A stretch of 22,400 nucleotides of DNA from Bacillota bacterium (GTDB taxonomy: Bacteria > Bacillota > Bacilli > Alicyclobacillales > Alicyclobacillaceae), in NCBI GenBank assembly GCA_021820805.1, contig JAKADF010000002.1, positions 1 through 22,400 on the forward strand, given 5' to 3'. The notes beneath the pieces were generated by a model, which saw nothing but the letters and a program-made list of their open reading frames with translations, did no database searches and was not told where the DNA came from. Positions 1 through 5,994 of the stretch are shown here, in pieces (within the stretch, counting starts at the first letter, position 1; each line of letters starts with the position of its first letter). The position numbers and the translations under genes are program-made.

Positions 1-96
1 TTCTCTCTTGATGCACCTGACGCATTTTTCTATGCAATTTACGGCGGAATGGCTGCTCTATACGATGAAGCGAAGAAATTCGTTGCAGCTGCTTAA
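1..96 (+). CDS. 3' end of an unidentified gene (partial)
   Basis: An open frame enters from the left edge and ends at a TAA (94-96), leaving the last 31 residues, from FSLDAPDAFF to KKFVAAA. The tail is amphipathic and alanine/lysine-rich, like a C-terminal helix. I do not recognise the family from so short a piece. It converges on the OsmC-type gene, with a hairpin at 114-152 between the two. The frame is credible because codon use looks like the neighbours and a likely terminator follows the stop directly. Confidence 0.6.
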   Translation, partial: FSLDAPDAFFYAIYGGMAALYDEAKKFVAAA

Positions 97-113
97 AATA
101 TAAATAAAAGACA

Positions 114-152
114 GCGGACGGCAGCCATTAAAATCCACCTGGCACCGTCCGC
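114..152. terminator. Hairpin between convergent genes, probably a bidirectional terminator
   Basis: GCGGACGG (114-121) pairs with CCGTCCGC (145-152). An inner GCC/GGC pair (124-126 with 141-143) extends the stem over a roughly 14-nt loop. Read on the minus strand, the stem is followed by a T-rich run (complement of 96-112), so it suits the OsmC-type gene best. On the plus strand only ATTT follows. Confidence 0.6.
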
Positions 153-183
153 ATTTAGCTTAATCTACTGCTTAGTTTACTGC

Positions 184-624
184 TTAAGCCTCTACAGTAA
201 CCTCTCCCACGTTATATACCATATTGCCTTTTACGGTTTTACCAACAAAGCACCTGTCCCGTGCAACTTTAGCTTGTTCTATGTACGCTTCAAGCTTCTC
301 TTTGTCGCCGCCGACAATCGTTGGATGTACCGTTAACTGATCAAATTTTGCAGACAATGGATAACCGCTGACAACGCCATCTGTCTTTACAACGACTTTA
401 TCGACAGGTAATCCGGCTTTCCGCAATACGCCCATCAAAGTTCCGCTGTAGCACGATGTGATGCCAGAGAGCAATAACTCTTCAGGGCTTGTACCAACAC
501 CTTTACCACCCATGTTTGCAGGTGCAGAAACCTGGACTTCTTTCCCGCCAGTGCGAACAACACCTTCTGCCTCTTTACCCGTGCCTTGCCAGGTCACTTC
601 TATCTCAAAGTGTAAATCAGCCAT
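184..624 (-). CDS. OsmC/Ohr-family peroxide-detoxifying protein
   Basis: This 146-residue protein has the length and fold signals of the OsmC/Ohr family, cytoplasmic thiol peroxidases that reduce organic hydroperoxides. Seen directly: the family block GTSPEELLLSGITSCYSG places the first reactive cysteine at residue 58, and VARDRCFVGKTVKGN places the second at residue 125, as expected for the catalytic and resolving pair. The ATG at 622-624 follows AGGGAGGT at good spacing. The gene is monocistronic and converges on the partial gene to its left. A palindromic TACA...TGTA element at 661-673 lies just upstream and could be an OhrR/MarR-type operator. The sequence does not settle whether it belongs to the OsmC or Ohr subgroup; the SAPANMGG N-terminal block leans toward OsmC. 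Confidence 0.85.
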   Translation of the reverse strand: MADLHFEIEVTWQGTGKEAEGVVRTGGKEVQVSAPANMGGKGVGTSPEELLLSGITSCYSGTLMGVLRKAGLPVDKVVVKTDGVVSGYPLSAKFDQLTVHPTIVGGDKEKLEAYIEQAKVARDRCFVGKTVKGNMVYNVGEVTVEA

Positions 625-652
625 TGCATATACCTCCCTAAAATCCTCGCTA

Positions 653-673
653 AATTAACATACATTAATTGTA
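653..673. promoter_or_regulatory. Overlapping palindromes upstream of the OsmC-type gene (candidate OhrR-like operator)
   Basis: AATTAA (653-658) and TTAATT (665-670) form a perfect inverted repeat with a 6-bp spacer. Overlapping it, TACATTAATTGTA (661-673) has TACA/TGTA ends around an ATTAAT core. The known Bacillus OhrR operator is a 15-bp TACAATT...AATTGTA palindrome, which this resembles but does not match. It sits 29-49 bp upstream of the start codon, where a repressor would block transcription. Confidence 0.35.
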
Positions 674-721
674 CCTCTGTGCAGTGCGCAAAACCACACA
701 TAAAGAAGATGAGCAGTATAT

Positions 722-737
722 TGTGAGCTTTATCACA
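722..737 (+). promoter_or_regulatory. Fnr/CRP-type operator
   Basis: TGTGA (722-726), six bases, then TCACA (733-737): a perfect symmetric match to the CRP/Fnr half-site pair, very close to the Bacillus Fnr consensus TGTGA-N6-TCACT. Its centre (729.5) is 41.5 bp upstream of position 771, which lies 8 bp after a TAAGAT -10 hexamer (758-763). This is class II activator geometry. The downstream target is the small Cys-rich protein at 870. Confidence 0.75.
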
Positions 738-757
738 TTATTCTTTAGAATTTAGCG

Positions 758-763
758 TAAGAT
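758..763 (+). promoter_or_regulatory. -10 element of the Fnr-type promoter
   Basis: TAAGAT lies 20 bp downstream of the Fnr-type box with no good -35 hexamer, as expected for an activator-dependent promoter. The predicted transcript start is near 771, leaving a leader of about 100 nt before the start codon at 870. Confidence 0.5.
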
Positions 764-869
764 GAACCAAAACATACACTAGAACATGCACGCTTAAAAA
801 ACTGCACTATTTTAAAAAACCAACACCATGGCCGTATTCCAAAGCTATTGAACCTGGAGGGTAACCGTG

Positions 870-1130
870 ATGCCAAACTGGTCCATTAACCTTGAAACAG
901 AAGAGTATGTTGCAGACAGAGACCTCATTATCAAAGACGCTGTCACCGCTATTCTCGAAACCGAGGTTGGTTGTTTCGTCAACTTAGCTGCAGCAGAGAT
1001 TCATGGTAATCCTGATGACTACCTTGTGCCTGCTCTGGAGAACGCTTTTGGCGACTCTATCAAAATAAATTTTATTGACCAATGCGGATGCGGCGGTTAT
1101 GTTTACCGAATCTACCGCTTGACCGATTAA
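870..1130 (+). CDS. Small Cys-containing protein of unknown function, probably Fnr-regulated
   Basis: An 86-residue soluble protein with no membrane segment or signal peptide. GTG at 867 is also in frame, but ATG at 870 is better placed, 8 nt after GGAGGG (856-861). Three cysteines are visible: Cys35 (EVGCFVN) and the pair Cys72/Cys74 in a QCGCGGY motif near the C-terminus. The motif could bind a metal or act in redox chemistry; this is inference. I do not recognise the family. The upstream Fnr-type box puts it in the same likely oxygen-limitation regulon as the nitrate reductase genes in this window. It converges tail to tail with the response regulator gene, with only 4 bp between stop codons and no terminator hairpin. 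Confidence 0.75.
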   Translation: MPNWSINLETEEYVADRDLIIKDAVTAILETEVGCFVNLAAAEIHGNPDDYLVPALENAFGDSIKINFIDQCGCGGYVYRIYRLTD

Positions 1131-1134
1131 CTTT

Positions 1135-1851
1135 TCATTCTACTAATTTGTATCCGATTCCCCGCACTGTTTTAATATAAATTGGTTTTTTAGAATTCCG
1201 CTCTATCTTATCGCGCAAATGGGAGACATGGACATCAACAATTCTCACACCATCTATATCCCCAAAACCCCATACGTGCTTAGATAGACTCTCTCTGGAC
1301 AAGGCTTCACCCGAATGTTCCAGCATAAATTTTAACAAATCGAACTCCTTTGGTGTTAAATCAATCACTCGGCCTTGTACTTGTACATCATGGCTCTGCA
1401 AGTTCATCATTATATCTCCATGTGAGATAATTGTATTTTGATTTACCGAAATTGGTATTCCAGTGGCTGGTTCATTGTGTTGTGCCACCCGCCTGAGCGT
1501 AGACTTCGCACGCGCAACAAGCTCTCTTGGGCTGAATGGCTTCGTCACATAATCGTCTGCACCAATCTCTAAACCTAAAATTCTATCAATTTCATCATCT
1601 CTTGCCGTAAGCAAGATAACCGGAATGTCATTCCCCGCCTGCCGCAGCCGCTTGCAGATTTCAAACCCATCCAAATCAGGTAACATTACATCCAAAATTA
1701 CTACATCAAATGATTCTTCTTTCATTGCGATCCGTTCATAGGCAGCTTGACCGTTCATTTCTGTAACTGCCTTAAAACCTGCCTTCTCAAAGTTATAAGT
1801 GACCAGTGTTTGAATTGAAATTTCATCATCAACAATGAACACTGTTTTCAT
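1135..1851 (-). CDS. phoP: OmpR/PhoB-family response regulator (phosphate-type PhoP), orphan
   Basis: A 238-residue two-component response regulator. The N-terminal receiver domain (about residues 1-120) has the acidic pair Asp8/Asp9, the phospho-acceptor Asp54 in VVILDVMLPDLDG, Thr82 and Lys104 in the VTKPF motif. The C-terminal winged-helix domain (about 138-237) contains LTPKEFDLLKFML and the recognition region VDVHVSHLRDKIE, ending in the typical VRGIGYKLVE. The ATG follows AGGGGA with 6-nt spacing. It diverges from pstB across a region with a PhoP-box array, so it most likely controls the pst genes. In Bacillota phoR usually follows phoP; here no sensor kinase is present on either side, so its partner must be elsewhere. 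Other OmpR-family roles cannot be excluded. Confidence 0.8.
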   Translation of the reverse strand: MKTVFIVDDEISIQTLVTYNFEKAGFKAVTEMNGQAAYERIAMKEESFDVVILDVMLPDLDGFEICKRLRQAGNDIPVILLTARDDEIDRILGLEIGADDYVTKPFSPRELVARAKSTLRRVAQHNEPATGIPISVNQNTIISHGDIMMNLQSHDVQVQGRVIDLTPKEFDLLKFMLEHSGEALSRESLSKHVWGFGDIDGVRIVDVHVSHLRDKIERNSKKPIYIKTVRGIGYKLVE

Positions 1852-1900
1852 GATAGTCCCCTTTTTCTGAACGCAAGCATAATCTTTAGATTTATTGGGC

Positions 1901-1928
1901 TGTATATAGGGTATCAGTACAATGTAAA
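1901..1928 (-). promoter_or_regulatory. Candidate promoter of the response regulator gene
   Basis: On the minus strand TTTACA (1923-1928) is separated by 16 bp from TATACA (1901-1906), a reasonable -35/-10 pair. The transcript would start near 1894, with a leader of about 40 nt ending in the AGGGGA ribosome site. It lies just beyond the PhoP-box array, so autoregulation is possible. Confidence 0.4.
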
Positions 1929-1945
1929 GGTTATATGACTCTTGT

Positions 1946-1984
1946 GTTAAAAATTCTTAATAAACTCTCGACACGTTCTTAATA
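1946..1984 (+). promoter_or_regulatory. PhoP-box array upstream of pstB
   Basis: TTAATA (1957), TCGACA (1968) and TTAATA (1979) are spaced exactly 11 bp start to start, with a further TTAAAA at 1947. The Bacillus PhoP box is a set of TT(A/T/C)A(C/T)A-like hexamers with about 5-bp spacers. The 21-bp core 1953-1973 matches the pstS array (8257-8277, minus strand) at 18 of 21 positions. A candidate -10, TATGAT (1994-1999), starts 15 bp after the start of the last hexamer, the same phasing as at pstS. Confidence 0.65.
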
Positions 1985-2067
1985 TTACTTTTGTATGATT
2001 GACTCGAATTCAATTTATATATTGATTGCATAAAGCATTCGCAATCGGCGGAACAAAACGAGGTGTT

Positions 2068-2823
2068 ATGGTGGGGAAATCTATCACAGTAACGGATTTG
2101 CGCGCTTGGTATGGAAATCAACTTACACTAAAAGGTATTAATATGACCATTCACGCAAATGAAGCAACTGCTATTATTGGTCCTTCCGGATGCGGAAAAT
2201 CCACGTTTATTCGGTGCCTAAACCGATTGCACGAAACAATCCCAAACACGAAAGTGGAAGGTCACGCAAAGCTTGGTGATGATGACATTTATTCACTCGA
2301 TCCGGTCGACGTTCGCCGCACGGTAGGCATGGTATTCCAAAAACCAAATCCATTCCCAACGATGTCCATATATGATAATGTTGCAACTGGGTTAAGACTC
2401 AGTGGATTAAGAGATAAAGCAGAAATTACAAACCGTGTCGAAAAAAGCCTGCAGCGCGCAGCCCTTTGGTCTGAAGTTAAAGATAGATTGCAAAAGCCTG
2501 CAACTGCACTGTCTGGCGGACAACAACAGCGCCTTTGCATCGCAAGAGCCATAGCCGTGGAACCAGAAGTTTTACTTATGGACGAACCGGCTTCTGCACT
2601 CGACCCAGTTTCTACAGCACGTGTAGAAGAACTGGTCCAGGAACTTAAAACATCATTTACAATCGCTATTGTCACACATAACATGCAACAAGCCGCGCGC
2701 GTCGCGGACAAGACTGCTTTTTTCCTCAACGGAGAATTGGTCGAAATCAGCGATACGTCCCAAATCTTTACGAATCCAACGGATAAACGCACCGAAGATT
2801 ATATCAGCGGCAGGTTTGGTTGA
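2068..2823 (+). CDS. pstB: Phosphate ABC transporter ATP-binding protein PstB
   Basis: A 251-residue ATPase subunit of the high-affinity phosphate importer, acting on the cytoplasmic face of the membrane with PstC and PstA. Visible motifs: Walker A GPSGCGKS (38-45), Q-loop in VFQKPNPFP (Gln91), ABC signature LSGGQQQ (148-154), Walker B VLLMDEP (168-174) and the switch histidine in IVTHN (204). Start choice: an in-frame TTG at 2026 has no ribosome site and would add a non-conserved tail. GAGGTG (2060-2065) lies just before ATG 2068 and GTG 2071; the GTG has the better spacing, so the start may be one codon later. phoU follows after 85 bp. The partner permease genes are on the other strand about 2.2 kb downstream, not adjacent. 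Confidence 0.95.
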   Translation: MVGKSITVTDLRAWYGNQLTLKGINMTIHANEATAIIGPSGCGKSTFIRCLNRLHETIPNTKVEGHAKLGDDDIYSLDPVDVRRTVGMVFQKPNPFPTMSIYDNVATGLRLSGLRDKAEITNRVEKSLQRAALWSEVKDRLQKPATALSGGQQQRLCIARAIAVEPEVLLMDEPASALDPVSTARVEELVQELKTSFTIAIVTHNMQQAARVADKTAFFLNGELVEISDTSQIFTNPTDKRTEDYISGRFG

Positions 2824-2908
2824 TAGATTAAGAAGATAAGGATTCATTATATTTGGCGAAATGAATTAGCAGAAATAGTAACCGACTCGGCCAACAGGAG
2901 GACAAACC

Positions 2909-3565
2909 ATGCAAAATCGGCACACGTTTGATACGTACTTGCGAGAGCTCCGGGCAAAACTTATGAAAATGGGCGGATCCATGCAAAAAGCGATGCGTAA
3001 TGGCGTTCAGTCCCTAAAAACACTAGATAATGAATTGGCGCAACAGGTCGTCGATGGAGATAGGGAAATAAATGCTCTTCAACATGAGATTGAGGACATG
3101 TGTATCCGCTTAATTGCAACCCAACAACCTGTTGCAAGTGACCTTCGAAAAATTGTCGCAGGTATGCAAATTGCGATTGACCTCGAACGCATGGCGGATT
3201 TAGCAGTCGATATTGCTAAGTCTACTATCCGTTTGAATGGCCAAAAATTAATTAAACCATTGATTGACATTCCAAAAATGGCTGAAATTCTAGATAAAAT
3301 GATTTCTGATGCATTACTTGCTTACGTTCAAAGCGATGTCAATTTAGCAGCTGAACTAGCGAAAACCGATGACGAAGTTGACCATCTCTATCGCCAAATT
3401 GTTGAGGAACTATTTACAATATCCCATCAACAACCAGAGGCTACCCCTCAAGCGATGACACTTTCATTCGTAGGAAGATATTTGGAACGCATTGGAGATC
3501 ACGCAACCAACATTGGCGAAAGTACCATTTTCATTGTTACTGGTGAACGATCCGACTTAAATTAA
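2909..3565 (+). CDS. phoU: Phosphate signalling regulator PhoU
   Basis: A 218-residue all-helical protein of standard PhoU length with the two tandem PhoU domains. The first contains DLERMADLAVDIAKS and the second YLERIGDHATNIGES, the paired acidic metal-binding motifs of the family. PhoU works at the inner face of the membrane, linking Pst transport to the PhoR/PhoP signalling pathway and limiting phosphate uptake. The ATG follows an AGGAGG site. It is the last gene of the pstB-phoU unit and is followed by a hairpin at 3665-3688. In this locus it is separated from pstSCA by the nuclease gene and tandem repeat. Confidence 0.93.
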   Translation: MQNRHTFDTYLRELRAKLMKMGGSMQKAMRNGVQSLKTLDNELAQQVVDGDREINALQHEIEDMCIRLIATQQPVASDLRKIVAGMQIAIDLERMADLAVDIAKSTIRLNGQKLIKPLIDIPKMAEILDKMISDALLAYVQSDVNLAAELAKTDDEVDHLYRQIVEELFTISHQQPEATPQAMTLSFVGRYLERIGDHATNIGESTIFIVTGERSDLN

Positions 3566-3887
3566 CCCGTTCACATGCTGCAGAGCAGAGAACATCCGGA
3601 CTGGCGATGTACCATCGTGATCGGCCGACCTTAATCTTCCATGAACTATAAACTGACAGACTTTAGGCCTAAGCCACTGCTTAGGTCTCTTGCTTGTGGC
3701 CATTTTGTAGCCATTTCACCTCAAATTTGTAAGTAGTGGCGTAGAGTCAAAGAAAATTAATCTAAACTAAGCAGCCAACTGACTTTTCATATGCCAATTT
3801 CTCCAATCCGTAATCGACAATTACACCATTGAATCTAAAAATATATATGTAAATGGCGCATTGCTTCCTTAGGAGGATGGTGTAGAC
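3566..3887. other. Intergenic gap between phoU and the nuclease-like gene
   Basis: This 322-bp stretch has no credible gene. It holds the phoU terminator hairpin (3665-3688) and AT-rich DNA. A weak promoter pair, TTACAC (3821-3826) and TATATG (3844-3849) with 17-bp spacing, could serve the next gene. A strong AGGAGG (3871-3876) precedes its TTG start. Nothing else stands out. Confidence 0.6.
3665..3688 (+). terminator. Probable terminator of pstB-phoU
   Basis: CCTAAGC (3668-3674), loop CACT, GCTTAGG (3679-3685). The stem extends by A-T, G-C and one G-T pair to 3665-3688. A pyrimidine run (TCTCTTGCTT) overlaps and follows the 3' arm, but there is no long T tract. Confidence 0.55.
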
Positions 3888-4556
3888 TTGGATTTTGAAA
3901 GTGCATACGAGAAGTTTGTCAAGTTTCATATAAAACATAGATCAGGTATAGAGGCTGAACGGATAATTGCAGGTTTGGAACACGCAGAAAAATTGTTCTT
4001 AAAAAATGTATGGTGGCCAGCATTTCATCATTTCGATGCACTTCATCCCCAGTATAAAATCTATGACTTCAGGGATGGCAACCGTTATATCGACTTTGCC
4101 TATATTCATACTTTCTTCCGTATAGCTATCGAGATCGATGGAATCAGCCCTCACTGGAGGGATATTTCACAATCACAGATTTCCGATCATTGTCTACGCC
4201 AGAACCACCTCGTTATTGACGGTTGGCACGTCCTCCGTTTTCCATACTGCGATGTCAATGAACACCCGCGTCTTTGTCAGCAAATACTTCAGCAATTAAT
4301 TGGGAAATTAACAGGTGACTCACGTGGAATCCTGCACACTTTGGATGTTACAGATAGGGAAATCATTCGTCTAGCAATGGGATCCAATCACCCCATCACA
4401 GCTAACGACGTATCCTCACACGTACACTTAAGTAGCAATGCAGCAACCAGGCATCTAAAATGTCTGACTGACACTAAGTGGTTAGAGCCCGCAAGTGGGA
4501 AAATGCGAATACGCTCTTATAGGATCCATCCGTCTAAAACGAACTTGCATTTGTAA
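3888..4556 (+). CDS. Predicted PD-(D/E)XK (DUF559/Vsr-like) endonuclease with C-terminal winged helix
   Basis: A 222-residue protein. The N-terminal half fits the DUF559/Vsr-like branch of the restriction-endonuclease fold: a helix with AEKLFLKNVWWPAF (33-46), then RYIDFAY (Asp69), FRIAIEIDG (Glu82, Asp84), an Asp/His/Arg-containing helix SDHCLRQNHLVIDGW and the closing strand HVLRFPY. The C-terminal third (about 150-215) reads as a winged helix-turn-helix, with ITANDVSSHVHLSSNAAT followed by RHLKCLTDTKWLEPA. A DNA-cutting or DNA-processing role is inferred; the substrate is unknown. The TTG at 3888 is the only usable start after AGGAGG (3871-3876), with an 11-nt spacer. It is an intruder between the two halves of the pst system and lies next to a 52-bp tandem repeat, which suggests an acquired segment. 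Confidence 0.75.
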   Translation: MDFESAYEKFVKFHIKHRSGIEAERIIAGLEHAEKLFLKNVWWPAFHHFDALHPQYKIYDFRDGNRYIDFAYIHTFFRIAIEIDGISPHWRDISQSQISDHCLRQNHLVIDGWHVLRFPYCDVNEHPRLCQQILQQLIGKLTGDSRGILHTLDVTDREIIRLAMGSNHPITANDVSSHVHLSSNAATRHLKCLTDTKWLEPASGKMRIRSYRIHPSKTNLHL

Positions 4557-5010
4557 ATGGTATGTAGACTTTAGATGGCAAGACGAGCGATCAGACATTA
4601 TTGATGTGGGATCCGGAAGAGGCTTGGCAGTGCTGTATGGAAACTGGGGAACTAGGTCGGGAAGAACGGAGGTGCAGAGGCGGTACGGAAGAGGTGCGGT
4701 GGAATGGAGGTGCGAAGACGTGTGGGCTTTACTGCCATTTCGGGCCCTATCGCACTCGCCACCCAGGTGGCCCGCAGACTTTACTGCCATTTCGGGCCCT
4801 ATCGCACTCGCCACCCAGGTGGCCCGCAGACTTTACTGCCATTTCGGGCCCTATCGCACTCGCCACCCAGGCGGCCCGAAGACTTTACTGCCATTTCGGG
4901 CCCTATCGCACTCGCCACCCAGGTGGCCCACCAAGGGACCCGCTACTCTATCCAAGTAAACGGGAGGCTATCCTGCACTGGGCACTCAATGCCCCCTGTT
5001 CAAAACCGCG
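4557..5010. other. Non-coding island between the nuclease gene and pstA
   Basis: 454 bp with no credible gene. The first 170 bp are purine-rich on the plus strand with degenerate GGAGGTGC-like motifs (around 4671, 4690 and 4706). Four copies of a 52-bp repeat follow (4727-4929). The remaining 80 bp hold a small GGGCA/TGCCC hairpin (4980-4994) that might end pstSCA transcription but has no T tract. Open frames over the repeats exist in every frame only because the repeat contains no stop codon; they are not treated as genes. Confidence 0.6.
4727..4929. repeat. 52-bp GC-rich tandem repeat, about 3.9 copies
   Basis: Units start at 4727, 4779, 4831 and 4883, an exact 52-bp period. Copies 1 and 2 are identical. 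Copy 3 has two substitutions (GGTGG to GGCGG, and CCCGC to CCCGA). Copy 4 matches until GGTGGCCC and then diverges. Each unit begins CTTTACTGCC and carries the palindrome GGGCCC and the small inverted repeat GCCACC-CA-GGTGGC. There are no unique spacers, so it is not a CRISPR array. It is clearly more GC-rich than its flanks. Confidence 0.95.
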
Positions 5011-5994
5011 TTACCTTTCAAATCCGTATTTGCGCCATACCCATGCGCGCAGTACGAGGTGAATGAGCAAAATTAAAGCCACAAGAATTAGTGCTGCTGC
5101 GTATGCAAGTGCACGGGCTTGTGGATATGGTTGATCTAAATAAGTCCAGACCACATATGTTAGGTAACCGACAGGTTGATGGGTGAGTTGACCTGTTGGA
5201 TTGAGTGTAGACCATCCTGCGGTGTACAAAAGGGGCGCAGTTTCGCCCATACCGATAGACAAAGCCATGAGCAGCCCTGTAACGATCCCGCCGGCTGCCG
5301 GACGCCACACAATCTTCGTGATTGATTGGGACTTCGTCATGCCAAGTGCCCATGCCGCTTCGCGCTGGGTGAGTGGAACCTGCTGGAGACTTGATTCTGT
5401 AATGTGCAATATATATGGAAGCATAATGCTTGTGAGCGCTATGGCACCTGCAAGTGCAGAGAATCCCCAGCCAAATCGGAGGACGATTAATAAATACCCT
5501 GCATAACCAACCACAATCGACGGGACACCCGAAAGAACTTCTGCAATAAAGCGAATTGAATCTGCAAGCCGCGTTCCAGCATACTCCGAAACGAATACAC
5601 CGCCGAGAATTCCAAGTGGAGCTGCAATTACCATGGCGACAATAATTAGTTCAAACGTACCAAGGATTGCGTTCTCTAGACCGCCGGCAATGCCCTGCGT
5701 TGGTGTAAACAGCATATTCCAGCGAAACGCTGAAAAGCCTTTGAACAGAACCGTAATCAGCATATCCGCCAATCCGAAAACGACAATCGCTGCGCACAAC
5801 CAGGCTATGATCCATGCAATAGTCGATCCCCATTTTCGTCGATTTCTGCGTCCACCGTGTTCGCCAAACCCGCTTCTTCCTGCAATGTTACCCTCATCGC
5901 TGCCAACATTTCCTTCGCCACCAAGACTGCCACTCCGAACCTGAGATTCACCTGAATTCGTATTGCTTCTGCGATTTACTGATTTATTTATCAT
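5011..5994 (-). CDS. pstA: Phosphate ABC transporter permease PstA
   Basis: A 327-residue membrane subunit of the phosphate importer. Residues about 58-327 contain about six hydrophobic segments and the permease EAA-type loop QREAAWALGMTKSQSITKIVW, which contacts PstB. Family blocks IAEVLSGVPSIVVGYAGY and GIVTGLLMALSIGMGETAPLLYT are present. The first roughly 57 residues are an unusual hydrophilic Gly/Ser/Arg/Asn-rich extension before the first membrane segment. The ATG (5992-5994) overlaps the pstC stop by one base (TAATG), and GGGGGTGAG precedes it, so the two are translationally coupled. Last gene of pstS-pstC-pstA, transcribed toward the repeat island; pstB is not adjacent. Confidence 0.93.
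   Translation of the reverse strand: MINKSVNRRSNTNSGESQVRSGSLGGEGNVGSDEGNIAGRSGFGEHGGRRNRRKWGSTIAWIIAWLCAAIVVFGLADMLITVLFKGFSAFRWNMLFTPTQGIAGGLENAILGTFELIIVAMVIAAPLGILGGVFVSEYAGTRLADSIRFIAEVLSGVPSIVVGYAGYLLIVLRFGWGFSALAGAIALTSIMLPYILHITESSLQQVPLTQREAAWALGMTKSQSITKIVWRPAAGGIVTGLLMALSIGMGETAPLLYTAGWSTLNPTGQLTHQPVGYLTYVVWTYLDQPYPQARALAYAAALILVALILLIHLVLRAWVWRKYGFER

Noticed and set aside
2026..2067. TTG start of pstB at 2026
   Set aside because: No ribosome site precedes it, the added residues are not part of the PstB family, and the predicted promoter leaves almost no leader. ATG 2068 or GTG 2071 fits GAGGTG.
4727..4929. CRISPR array
   Set aside because: Units are directly abutting with no unique spacers, the unit is too long, and no cas genes are present.
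4482..5066. Several overlapping open frames of 110-154 codons across the 52-bp repeats, on both strands
   Set aside because: The 52-bp unit lacks stop codons and is not a multiple of three, so every frame stays open and the same peptides appear in rotation. There is no consistent ribosome site and no family resemblance; these are repeat artefacts.
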